Assembly (NCBI GenBank): GCA_035266845.1
Contig: DATFMP010000057.1
Location: 1 to 64,000, forward strand
Direction: 5' to 3'
From: DATFMP01 sp035266845
Lineage (GTDB): Bacteria > SAR324 > JACQKK01
Length of the DNA stretch: 64,000 bases
Shown: in pieces, positions 17,761 through 28,585 of the stretch
Layout of the letters: each line of letters begins with the position of its first letter
How positions within the stretch are numbered: the first letter of the stretch is position 1
Notes under the pieces: generated by a model
What the model saw: only the letters and a program-made list of their open reading frames with translations
Databases searched by the model: none
Told to the model about the DNA's origin: nothing
Program-made: the position numbers and the translations under genes

Positions 17761-18660
17761 ATGCTCGCCGACAAAGCCGCCCTGGAGGAGCAGGTGCTGG
17801 AGCCCTCACCGGGTCAGCTCCTGCTGCGGCGCACCTTCGGCCACCATGGCGTGACCATCGGTGCGACGGTGCTGCTCGCGATCATCCTGATGGCGGTGCT
17901 GGCGCCCGTGCTGGCACCGCACGACCCGTACCACCAGGATCTTACCCGGCGCATGATCGGCCCGTTCTGGCACGCCAAGCACAGCGCGGCGCACCTGCTG
18001 GGCACGGACAACCTGGGCCGCGACTTCCTGAGCCGGCTCATCTACGGCTCGCGCATCTCCCTGGCCATCGGATTCTCCGCCATGCTGATGAGCGGCATCA
18101 TCGGCTCATTGCTCGGCATCACGGCCGGCTACTTCGGCGGCCGGGTGGACATGGCCATCACGTTCTTCATCACCATGCGCCTCAGCCTGCCCGTGATCCT
18201 GGTGGCCCTGGCCGTGGTTGCCCTGGTGGGCGGCTCGCTCACGGTGGTGATCCTGGTGCTGGGCTCGTTGCTGTGGGACCGCTTCGCCGTGGTGCTGCGC
18301 AGCGCCACGCAGCAGGCACGCAACATGGACTACGTGGCCGCGGCACAGGCGGCGGGCTGCTCCACGCCGCGCATCCTCTTCTCGGAGATCCTGCCCAACG
18401 TGCTCAACCAGCTCATCGTGGTGGCCACCCTGGAGATGGCCCACGCGATCCTGCTGGAGGCGGCCCTGAGCTTCCTGGGCCTCGGCGTGCAGCCGCCGCT
18501 ACCCTCCTGGGGATTGATGGTGGCCGAGGGCAAGACCTTCATGTTCTTCGATCCCTGGCTGATCACGATGCCCGGCTTGGCGCTGTTCATGCTGGTGCTG
18601 GCCATCAACCTGCTGGGGGATGGCGTGCGCGACGTCACCGCTCCGGAGAACCGCAATTGA
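17761..18660 (+). CDS. ABC transporter permease, DppC/OppC type
   Basis: The 299-residue second permease has the DppC-type N-terminal extension, then LLGTDNLGRDFLSRLIYGSR, a signature of this subfamily, and the EAA loop AAQAAGCSTPRILFSEILPN. The ATG follows GGAG. The stop overlaps the TTG start of the next ATPase. Confidence 0.93.
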   Translation: MLADKAALEEQVLEPSPGQLLLRRTFGHHGVTIGATVLLAIILMAVLAPVLAPHDPYHQDLTRRMIGPFWHAKHSAAHLLGTDNLGRDFLSRLIYGSRISLAIGFSAMLMSGIIGSLLGITAGYFGGRVDMAITFFITMRLSLPVILVALAVVALVGGSLTVVILVLGSLLWDRFAVVLRSATQQARNMDYVAAAQAAGCSTPRILFSEILPNVLNQLIVVATLEMAHAILLEAALSFLGLGVQPPLPSWGLMVAEGKTFMFFDPWLITMPGLALFMLVLAINLLGDGVRDVTAPENRN

Positions 18661-19673
18661 ATGCCGCGGAGACCGTCCTGGCTGTCGAGCGGCTCGATGT
18701 GGAGATTCCCCTGGCCACCGGGGTGCTCCACCCTGTGCGCGACGTGAGCTTCTCCGTGAAGCGCGGCGAGACGCTGTGCCTGGTGGGCGAATCGGGCTGC
18801 GGCAAGTCGCTCACGGCGTTGTCCATCATGGACCTGCTGCCCAGCCGCGCCCAGCGCCGGGCGGATCGGCTGGAGTTTGCCGGGGCGAACCTGCTGGGGG
18901 CCCGCGAACGGCGCATGGCCGATATCCGCGGCAACCAGCTCGCCATGGTCTTCCAGGAGCCCATGACGAGCCTCAACCCTGCCTACACCATCGGAAACCA
19001 GATGACCGAGGTGCTGCTGCGGCACCGCCGTGTCTCCGCCGGGGAGGCCCGGGAGCGGGCCATCTACCTGCTGGAGAAGGTCGGCATCACTGCCGCGGAA
19101 AGCCGCCTGCGCCAGTACCCGCACCAGCTCTCCGGCGGCCTGCGCCAGCGCATCATGATCGCCATGGGGCTGATGTGCGGGCCGGAGCTGATCATCTGCG
19201 ACGAGCCCACCACCGCGCTGGACGTGACCATCCAGGCGCAGATCCTCTCCCTGCTGGCCGGGCTGCAGCGCGAGTTCCACATGGGCATGATCCTCATCAC
19301 CCACGACCTGGGCATCGTGGCCCGCGTGGCCCAGCGCGTGGCCGTGATGTATGCCGGGCAGATCGTGGAGACGGGCTGCGTGGATGAGGTCTTCGCCGCG
19401 CCGCTGCACCCCTACACGCAGGGGCTGCTGCAGTGCATCCCCATCCCCGGCAAGACCCCCCGCGGCGAGCACCTGGGCTCCATCCCGGGCATGGTGCCCT
19501 CGCTGATGGGCACGCTGCGGGGCTGCGGCTTCCGCGAGCGCTGCCCCTACGCCTTCGCGGACTGTGCGCAGGACGTGCCGCTGGTCGAACTGGGCCCGGG
19601 GCGCGGTTATCGCTGCCGGCTCACGCCGGAGCAGACCGGCGCCAACGCCGCCGGTGCGCAGGTGTGGACATGA
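18657..19673 (+). CDS. ABC transporter ATPase, DppD/OppD type (TTG start)
   Basis: This 338-residue ATPase has Walker A GESGCGKS (about residues 44-51), signature LSGGLRQR, Walker B LIICDEP and the C-terminal oligopeptide-transporter domain with Cys-rich GCGFRERCPYAFADC. The frame upstream of 18657 is only the antisense-like shadow of the permease, and no ATG precedes the conserved ETVLAVERLDVE, so translation most likely starts at TTG (18657), overlapping the permease stop as TTGA. This couples the two genes. It ends in ATGA shared with the next ATPase. Confidence 0.88.
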   Translation: MNAAETVLAVERLDVEIPLATGVLHPVRDVSFSVKRGETLCLVGESGCGKSLTALSIMDLLPSRAQRRADRLEFAGANLLGARERRMADIRGNQLAMVFQEPMTSLNPAYTIGNQMTEVLLRHRRVSAGEARERAIYLLEKVGITAAESRLRQYPHQLSGGLRQRIMIAMGLMCGPELIICDEPTTALDVTIQAQILSLLAGLQREFHMGMILITHDLGIVARVAQRVAVMYAGQIVETGCVDEVFAAPLHPYTQGLLQCIPIPGKTPRGEHLGSIPGMVPSLMGTLRGCGFRERCPYAFADCAQDVPLVELGPGRGYRCRLTPEQTGANAAGAQVWT

Positions 19674-20647
19674 GCGCCGTGTCGGTGCTGCAAACGCGGG
19701 ACGTGCGGCGCACGTTCATGCTCAACGCGGGCTTCTTCCGCGCGCGCCGGGCGCTGCACGCGGTCAACGGCGTCAGCCTCTCCGTGGCCAAGGGCGAGGT
19801 GCTGGGGCTGGTGGGCGAGTCCGGCTGCGGCAAGAGCACGCTGGCGCGCATGCTGCTGGGCCTGCTGGCCCCCACCTCCGGAGCGATCCACTTCGACGGG
19901 GAGCCGGTGGAAAGCATCGGGCGCAAGGCGCTGGCGCGCCGCGTCCAGCCGATCTTCCAGGATCCTTATTCTTCGCTCAATCCGCGCAAGACTGTGGGCT
20001 CCATCATCTCGCTGCCCCTGCGCGTCCACGGCGTGGGCTCGTCGGCGGAGTGGCGCCCGCGCGTGGAAGCGCTGATGGACCGCGTGGGGCTCTCGCCGCG
20101 GCTCTACCGCAATTACCCCAACCAGCTCTCGGGCGGGCAGCGCCAGCGCGTGGCAATCGCGCGGGCCCTGGTGATGAACCCGGAGGTGGTGATCTGCGAC
20201 GAACCCACCAGCGCGCTGGACGTCTCGGTGCAGTCACAGATCCTGAACCTGCTGCAGGACCTGCAGCGCGAGTTCGACCTCACCTACGTCCTCATCAGCC
20301 ACAACCTCGCCGTCGTGCAGCACATGGCCACGCGCGTGGCCGTGATGTACCTGGGCCGCATCGTGGAGGAGGCGCCCACGGACGAGCTGTTCGGCCAGCC
20401 GCGCCATCCCTACACGCGCGCCCTGCTGGATTCCGTGCTGACGCCGGAGCCGGGGCTGGGCTTGCCGGAGACCAACCTGGGCGCGGCCTACCCCAACCCG
20501 GTGGACCCGCCGGCCGGCTGCACCTTCCACCCGCGCTGCCCCGAGTGCATGAGCGTCTGCCGCACCACACCGCCCGTGCTGACGCGACAGGGCGAGGCGC
20601 TGGTGGAGTGCCACCTTTACGACAGTGCCCGTCAGGAGGCCGTATGA
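19670..20647 (+). CDS. ABC transporter ATPase, DppF/OppF type
   Basis: The 325-residue partner ATPase has Walker A GESGCGKST (residues 49-57), Q-loop IFQDPYSSLNPRKT, signature QLSGGQRQR, Walker B VVICDEP and the C-terminal motif CTFHPRCPECMSVC. The start ATG overlaps the upstream stop (ATGA), and its own stop overlaps the peptidase start the same way, so all three are translationally coupled. Confidence 0.93.
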   Translation: MSAVSVLQTRDVRRTFMLNAGFFRARRALHAVNGVSLSVAKGEVLGLVGESGCGKSTLARMLLGLLAPTSGAIHFDGEPVESIGRKALARRVQPIFQDPYSSLNPRKTVGSIISLPLRVHGVGSSAEWRPRVEALMDRVGLSPRLYRNYPNQLSGGQRQRVAIARALVMNPEVVICDEPTSALDVSVQSQILNLLQDLQREFDLTYVLISHNLAVVQHMATRVAVMYLGRIVEEAPTDELFGQPRHPYTRALLDSVLTPEPGLGLPETNLGAAYPNPVDPPAGCTFHPRCPECMSVCRTTPPVLTRQGEALVECHLYDSARQEAV

Positions 20648-22038
20648 GTCGCGAGAACGCCATCGCCCGCGCCCGGCGCTACTTCGAGGACGGCTTCCAG
20701 GCCGACCTCGCACGCCGCGTGGCCATCCGCAGCGAGAGCCAGGACCCCCGCGGCGCGGCCGAGCTGCGCCGCTACCTGAGCGCGGAGATGCAGCCCTCGC
20801 TGGAACGCCTGGGCTTCCGCTGCCGCGTGATGGAGAACCCGGTGGCCGACGCGGGGCCGCTCCTGTTCGCCGAGCGCATCGAGGACCCCGCCACGCTTAC
20901 CGTGCTCACCTACGGCCATGGGGACGTGATCCGCGGCCAGGAGGAGCAATGGCGCGCGGGCCTAGAGCCCTGGGCGCTGCGGGCCGAAGACGACCGGCTC
21001 TATGGCCGTGGCACGGCGGACAACAAGGGCCAGCACACGATCAACCTGGCCGCGCTGGAGGCCGTGCTGGCCGAGCGCGGGCGCCTGGGCTTCAACGTCA
21101 AGGTGCTCATCGAGACAGGCGAAGAGGTGGGCTCGCTGGGCCTGCGCGAGGTGTGCGAGGCCAATCCGGCGCTGTTCGCCGCGGACGTGTTCATCGCCTC
21201 TGACGGCCCGCGCCTGCAGCCCGAGCGGCCCACGCTGTTCCTGGGCTCGCGAGGCGCGATGAACTTCGACGTGGGGCTCAAGCTGCGCGAGGGCGGGCAC
21301 CACTCGGGCAACTGGGGCGGGCTGCTCGCCAACCCAGCCATCATCCTGGCCCACGCGCTGGCGACGATCACCACGCCCACGGGCGCCATCCGCATCCCGG
21401 AGTGGAAGCCCACGCACCTGCCGGACAACGTGCGCGCGGCCATCCACGACTTGCAGATCGACGGCGGCGAGAATGCCCCGGTCACCGACCCCGACTGGGG
21501 CGAACCGGGCTTTACGCCCGCGGAAAAGGTCTTCGGCTGGTGCAGCTTCGAGATCCTCGCCTTCACGGCGGGCAATCCGGCCAAGCCGGTCAACGCCATC
21601 CCGCCCGAGGCCAGCGCCCACTGCCAGATCCGCTTCGTGGTGGGCACCAACCCGGACAACTTCCTGCCGGCCCTGCGGCGCTACCTGGCCGAGCAGGGCT
21701 TTCCGCAGGTGGAGGTGACGCCCTCCAAGAAGGGCTTCATGCAGGCCACGCGGCTGGACCCCGACCATCCCTGGGTGCGCTGGGCCGTGGCCTCACTCAG
21801 CGCCACCGCCGGCGCGCCGCCCGCCGTGCTGCCCAACCTGGGCGGCTCGCTGCCCAACGACATCTTCGCGGACCTGCTGGGCCTGCCCACGCTGTGGGTG
21901 CCGCACTCCTACGCCTCCTGCTCCCAGCACGCCCCCAACGAGCACATGCTGCTCCCCATCGCCCGCCAGGGCCTGGAGTTGATGGCCGGACTGTGGTGGG
22001 ACCTCGGCGAGCCCGGCACCCCTGGCAAAGTGGCGTAA
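20644..22038 (+). CDS. M20 family metallopeptidase
   Basis: This 464-residue zinc peptidase of the ArgE/DapE/CPG2 family has the expected metal ligands and catalytic acids: YGHGDV (His92, Asp94), GRGTADNKGQ, ETGEEVGS (Glu160-Glu161) and a C-terminal HAPNEHM histidine. A dimerisation lid interrupts the catalytic domain near residues 210-330. It is co-translated with the importer (ATGA overlap), implying that it hydrolyses the imported peptide or N-acyl/amido compound in the cytoplasm. The exact substrate is not readable. Confidence 0.92.
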   Translation: MSRENAIARARRYFEDGFQADLARRVAIRSESQDPRGAAELRRYLSAEMQPSLERLGFRCRVMENPVADAGPLLFAERIEDPATLTVLTYGHGDVIRGQEEQWRAGLEPWALRAEDDRLYGRGTADNKGQHTINLAALEAVLAERGRLGFNVKVLIETGEEVGSLGLREVCEANPALFAADVFIASDGPRLQPERPTLFLGSRGAMNFDVGLKLREGGHHSGNWGGLLANPAIILAHALATITTPTGAIRIPEWKPTHLPDNVRAAIHDLQIDGGENAPVTDPDWGEPGFTPAEKVFGWCSFEILAFTAGNPAKPVNAIPPEASAHCQIRFVVGTNPDNFLPALRRYLAEQGFPQVEVTPSKKGFMQATRLDPDHPWVRWAVASLSATAGAPPAVLPNLGGSLPNDIFADLLGLPTLWVPHSYASCSQHAPNEHMLLPIARQGLELMAGLWWDLGEPGTPGKVA

Positions 22039-22115
22039 CCTGGATCGGCCACGGGCGGCGCCGGGAGGCGTCCCCGTACTCCGTTGGCTTCGTTTCGCAA
22101 GTTTGTGGGCTGACG

Positions 22116-22134
22116 CGCCAAGCCGCGCTTGGCG
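22116..22134. terminator. Bidirectional hairpin between convergent genes
   Basis: Perfect arms CGCCAAGC and GCTTGGCG with loop CGC lie in the 214-bp gap between the M20 peptidase and the minus-strand DAHP synthase. A T-rich TCCTT follows on the plus strand. Confidence 0.5.
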
Positions 22135-22252
22135 GTCCTTCGCGGCCTACGGTCAGCTTACCGCGCAAGGCGGACGGACGCAGCCGGCGGATGCGGACAA
22201 TGGCAGACAGGTGCGGGCAATCGCGGACACGGGGCGCCCGGCCACTGCCCGC

Positions 22253-23317
22253 TTACCGCGCTCCGCCGCCCTGGGTCAGTTCGCGCAGCTTGCGCCAGGT
22301 GGCGATCATGCGCGTCAGTTCGGCCTCGTCGTCGATGGCCTGGAAGCCGTCCACCAGGGCGTGCTCGGGAGAGACGTGCACGTCCAGCAGGATGCCATCC
22401 GCCCCGCCCGCCGCGGCCATGTTGCCGATGCCCGCGACGGCGGATTTGCGCCCCGAGGAGTGCGAGACGTCGTAAACGATGGGGCGGTCGATGCGGTGGG
22501 AGAGCGACACGATCTCGTCCATGTCACCCTGGTTGCGGAAGCTGTGGCCAATTCCTTTCACGCCCCGCAGGCAGAAGATCAGATTGTCGTTGCCCTGCTC
22601 CATCACATAGTTGGCGGCCTTGAGCGACTCCTCGATGGAGTTGGAGAAGCCGCGCTTGTACAGCACCGGCTTCCCTGTGCGCCCCACCTCGATCAGCAGT
22701 TCGAAGTTCTGGGCGTTGCGCGTGCCGGTCTGGAGCACGTCCACGTCGTACTTCATGAACAGGTCCACGTCGCGCACGTCCAGGCACTCGGTCACCACCG
22801 GCAGGCCCACCTCCGCCCGCACGTCGCAGAGCAGCTTGAGCCCGTCCTCCTTCAGCCCCTGGAAGTCGTAGGGACTGGTGCGAGGCTTGTAGGCCCCGCC
22901 CCGGTTCAGGTCCGCGCCCGCGCGCTTGGCCATCTGGTGCGAGGCCAGCGTGTACTCGCGGTCCACGGCACAGACGCCGGCCATCACCGCCAGCGGCCGA
23001 CCCGCGCCAATCGTCACCGGCCCGCTGCCGTGCGGATTGGGGATCGTCACCGTGTGCCGGTGGCCGCGCCGCACCAGCGAGAGGTTCTGCGGCACGCCCT
23101 CGATGGGGATCACCGTGCGCACGCAGTCCATTGCCGCCACCTCGTGGCGGTGCGCGTCCGTCACGACGCCGAACACGTTGTCCACCGGAATCTGCGCCTC
23201 GGGACTCTCCGCGCGCGTGCCCGGGTTGAACTGAACCCGCAGGCCCCACTCGCGCAGCCGGGTCCGCACCGCCTCGATCTCCGCCTCCGAGGCGCCGATG
23301 TTGTACTGGATGATCAT
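22253..23317 (-). CDS. aroF: 3-deoxy-7-phosphoheptulonate (DAHP) synthase, type I beta
   Basis: This enzyme condenses PEP with erythrose-4-phosphate, the first step of the shikimate pathway. The 354-residue product has the N-terminal ferredoxin-like regulatory domain (about residues 1-75, MIIQYNIGASEAEIEAV) of the Bacillus/Thermotoga-type enzymes, then the TIM barrel with metal-site Cys116 (AGVCAVDRE) and the substrate motif RGGAYKPRTSPYDFQGL (139-155). It is thus unlike the E. coli AroG/F/H type. The symbol is approximate. It stands alone, 151 bp from the GMC genes. Confidence 0.9.
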   Translation of the reverse strand: MIIQYNIGASEAEIEAVRTRLREWGLRVQFNPGTRAESPEAQIPVDNVFGVVTDAHRHEVAAMDCVRTVIPIEGVPQNLSLVRRGHRHTVTIPNPHGSGPVTIGAGRPLAVMAGVCAVDREYTLASHQMAKRAGADLNRGGAYKPRTSPYDFQGLKEDGLKLLCDVRAEVGLPVVTECLDVRDVDLFMKYDVDVLQTGTRNAQNFELLIEVGRTGKPVLYKRGFSNSIEESLKAANYVMEQGNDNLIFCLRGVKGIGHSFRNQGDMDEIVSLSHRIDRPIVYDVSHSSGRKSAVAGIGNMAAAGGADGILLDVHVSPEHALVDGFQAIDDEAELTRMIATWRKLRELTQGGGAR

Positions 23318-23468
23318 AAGTGACTACCTGTCTTCGGATTCGACTGATGGGAACGACTGGGGTGCGACGAATCTACACACCTGCAGAGCACTCGCATAGG
23401 TGCCCCGTCGCAGCCCCCACGGCCCAATGACCCTGGAATGACCGATTGCTGGTAGCGCCTTCAGGCCG

Positions 23469-25079
23469 TCAGCTCATCGGGTGGGATGTGGACTCATCCT
23501 GGCCGTGGCGCATCGCCACCTTGCCACCAAGCGAGCTGGCGAGGTGGGTGGCGTTGCGGGCCGAGAGGGCGTAGATCGTCATCTGCGGATTGACGCCCAG
23601 GCTGGTGGGGAACACGGAGCCATCGATCACGGCAAGGCCCTCCACCTGGTGATGCCGCCCGTGGCTGTCCACCACCGCCGTGCTCGCATCCTCGCCCATG
23701 GCACAGCCGCCCATCAGGTGCGCACTAAACAGGCTGGGGCCCAGCGGCCGCCTGGAAAGCCGGGGAATGCCGGCCTTGGCCTCGGCCCAGCTTTTGTAGG
23801 GCTGGGCATCGGTGTGTACGGGCAGCACCTCGCTGGCTCCGGCGGCGAACTGGATCTCCGCCATGCGCAGGTAGGCATCGAACAGCGCCTCCCACAGGTA
23901 GTCGCTCACCGGGTAGTCCAGCACGGGGCTGCCGTCATCGCGGAGCACCACGCGCCCGCCAGGGCTCTGCTCGTGGAAGCCGTCGCGCACCAGGGCGATC
24001 AGGCTCTGGAAGTGCCGGTAGCGGGGCCCCCAGCGCTGCAGGGCCTGTCGCCCGGCACGGCCCAGCACGCTCATGGAAAGCAGCGGATAGGTGGGGGCTA
24101 CCTCAAGCTGATAGCCGGCCTTGCCCCCCACGCCATCCCGGAACAGGAACTGGGCGCAGTGCACGGATTGCGGGGCGCCCATATATCCGTCCACCGGCTC
24201 GGGCATCAGGCCCAGGCTGCTGTTGACCACATGGGTAAAGCTGCGCCGCCCCAGGCGCTGGTGGGGGTCGGGCAAACGCGAGCGAAGCAGCAGCCCCGGC
24301 GTATTGATGCCCCCGCCACTGGCCACCACGGCCCGGGCACGCACGGTGACGGTGCGTCCGCTGGGGCGCACGCCCCGGGTATCCAGAGCCACCGCGTCCA
24401 CCCCGACAGCACGGCCCGCGCGCAAGGTGACGCGCTCGGCGCGGCAGCGGGTCACCAGCACGGCCCCGGCGTCCAGCGCCCCAGGCACGCTGGTCACCAG
24501 CATGCTGCGCTTGGCGTTGATAGGGCAGCCCAGCCCGCAGTAACCCAGGTTCCGGCAGCCCTCCACGTTCCGCGGGATGACGCCGTGTTCGTAGCCCAGC
24601 GCCTTGCAGCCACGGGCCAGAGCATCGTTGTTGGGGTTGGGAGGCAGCGCCCAGGGCGCGACGTGCAGGCGCCGCTCTGCCGCGGCATACCAGGGCGCCA
24701 GTTCCTGTGGGCTTAGCCCCTGCACGCCGTGGGCACTGGCCCAATGTTCCAGCACGGCATCGGGGACACGGAAGCTGGCGGTCCAGTTGACCGTGGTGGA
24801 GCCGCCCACCGTGCGCCCCTGCAGGATGGTCATGGCGCCGTCTTTGGTGGTGCGGCTGCCGCCATCGTAATACATGGTCTCGCTGGCGGTGCCCTCGTGC
24901 AGCGTAAAGTCGCGTGCGGTGCGGTAGGCGCCTTCCTCCAGGATCACCACGCGCAGTCCCGCTCGGGCCAACACCTCGGCAGCGGTGGCTCCACCTGCCC
25001 CGGTACCCACCACCGCCACATCGGCGTCCAACGTCAGGTCGCCCTCCAGGGCGGAGGCATCGTGCACAGTGCGGCTCAT
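23469..25079 (-). CDS. GMC family FAD-dependent oxidoreductase
   Basis: This 536-residue flavoprotein dehydrogenase/oxidase has the N-terminal FAD fold VAVVGTGAGGATAAE (GxGxxG at residues 25-30), the GMC signature region GRTVGGSTTVNWT, and a C-terminal active-site domain with HLMGGCAMGED and VNPQMTIYALSARNA. A cysteine cluster, GCRNLGYCGLGCP, resembles those of dehydrogenase-type GMC proteins that may bind an iron-sulfur cluster. It has no signal peptide; its start overlaps the stop of the Tat-signal gamma subunit (ATGA), so it is probably carried out with that partner. No cytochrome subunit is adjacent. The alcohol substrate is unknown. Confidence 0.88.
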   Translation of the reverse strand: MSRTVHDASALEGDLTLDADVAVVGTGAGGATAAEVLARAGLRVVILEEGAYRTARDFTLHEGTASETMYYDGGSRTTKDGAMTILQGRTVGGSTTVNWTASFRVPDAVLEHWASAHGVQGLSPQELAPWYAAAERRLHVAPWALPPNPNNDALARGCKALGYEHGVIPRNVEGCRNLGYCGLGCPINAKRSMLVTSVPGALDAGAVLVTRCRAERVTLRAGRAVGVDAVALDTRGVRPSGRTVTVRARAVVASGGGINTPGLLLRSRLPDPHQRLGRRSFTHVVNSSLGLMPEPVDGYMGAPQSVHCAQFLFRDGVGGKAGYQLEVAPTYPLLSMSVLGRAGRQALQRWGPRYRHFQSLIALVRDGFHEQSPGGRVVLRDDGSPVLDYPVSDYLWEALFDAYLRMAEIQFAAGASEVLPVHTDAQPYKSWAEAKAGIPRLSRRPLGPSLFSAHLMGGCAMGEDASTAVVDSHGRHHQVEGLAVIDGSVFPTSLGVNPQMTIYALSARNATHLASSLGGKVAMRHGQDESTSHPMS

Positions 25080-25726
25080 AGCGGTGCCTCCCCCGTGGGC
25101 CGGGGCACGTCGGGCGGCCCCGGGTAGCCGATGCCGGGCCAAGCCGCAGTCTGGCTGTACCAGCCCACCGTGGCGATGCCCTCCAGCAGCCGGTACACCT
25201 GCCGCGACAGATTCAGCCGCCCACGACGCAGCCCCTCCAGGTACCGGTTCACCGCGGCGGGCTCGGCCACGCTCCAGTCCGACCACAGGCCGCCCAGCCA
25301 GCGCACCGGGGCAAGCTCCAGCAGGTCCAGTGCCTGGCGCGCCTCGTCCTGGACGGCCGGCGTGTAGCTGGCGAAGTAGCGATCCGCGCCGAGCACGGAA
25401 CGCTCGACCGCCTCTTTGCGCGCGGCCGGGTCGGGCGGCAGGGCCCAGTCCAACAGCGCCTCCACGACCGCGCCCGCCAGCGGCCGATCCTTGGGTCGGA
25501 AGAACGCCAGCGCCACATCGCTGCCATCGGCCACAGGGGCCGCGCCCGGCGCTCCGGCTTCCGCCGCGGCAGCCGAGGGAATACCACGCGCCACCACGCT
25601 GACGCCCCACAGACCCAGCGCGCCCAGCAGGCCCGTTTGCAGAAGCACCCGCCGCGACGGGCGCCAAGCGGCACGGGCAGCGTGGGTCGGCAGGTTGGGG
25701 AGCTGCTCGGGCATAGACAGGGCCAC
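25076..25726 (-). CDS. Tat-exported gamma (small) subunit of GMC dehydrogenase
   Basis: The 216-residue product has a twin-arginine leader (RPSRRVLLQTGLLGALGL, RR at residues 25-26) and an otherwise helical body resembling gluconate 2-dehydrogenase subunit 3 family proteins (YFASYTPAVQDEARQALDLL, LEGIATVGWYSQ). Such subunits chaperone and export the FAD subunit. The gene precedes and overlaps the GMC gene by 4 bp. A second in-frame ATG at 25714 (MPEQLP) is also possible. Confidence 0.8.
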   Translation of the reverse strand: MALSMPEQLPNLPTHAARAAWRPSRRVLLQTGLLGALGLWGVSVVARGIPSAAAAEAGAPGAAPVADGSDVALAFFRPKDRPLAGAVVEALLDWALPPDPAARKEAVERSVLGADRYFASYTPAVQDEARQALDLLELAPVRWLGGLWSDWSVAEPAAVNRYLEGLRRGRLNLSRQVYRLLEGIATVGWYSQTAAWPGIGYPGPPDVPRPTGEAPL

Positions 25727-25766
25727 TCGGAGCTGTGGGGGTCGAACGGAGCCGGGCAGCGGCCGC

Positions 25767-28358
<2,592 letters not shown>

Positions 28359-28391
28359 CGGCTCATCCTTTTGGTTGGATTCCACTCCCCG

Positions 28392-28418
28392 ACGATAGCA
28401 TAAATTTCGACGTGCCAA
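28392..28418 (-). promoter_or_regulatory. Candidate promoter upstream of clpB
   Basis: On the minus strand TTGGCA (28418-28413) is followed after 15 bp by TATCGT (28397-28392), in an A+T-rich patch about 35 bp before the ATG. The spacing is short and no clear heat-shock consensus is present. Confidence 0.3.
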
Positions 28419-28585
28419 TCGGGAGGAAGGTTCGCTCCATCCACGCCCGGAGGCCCCGCTGCCGGGCCGTTCAGGGCCGCGGCGGCCCCGGGGAGGGCTG
28501 AGCGTAGCCTACACCGATCGCTGCGTCAGGTCCAGCGTCGATTTGTTCAGCGATGCACGGCAACGGACGGGCAGGAGTCGCCCCC

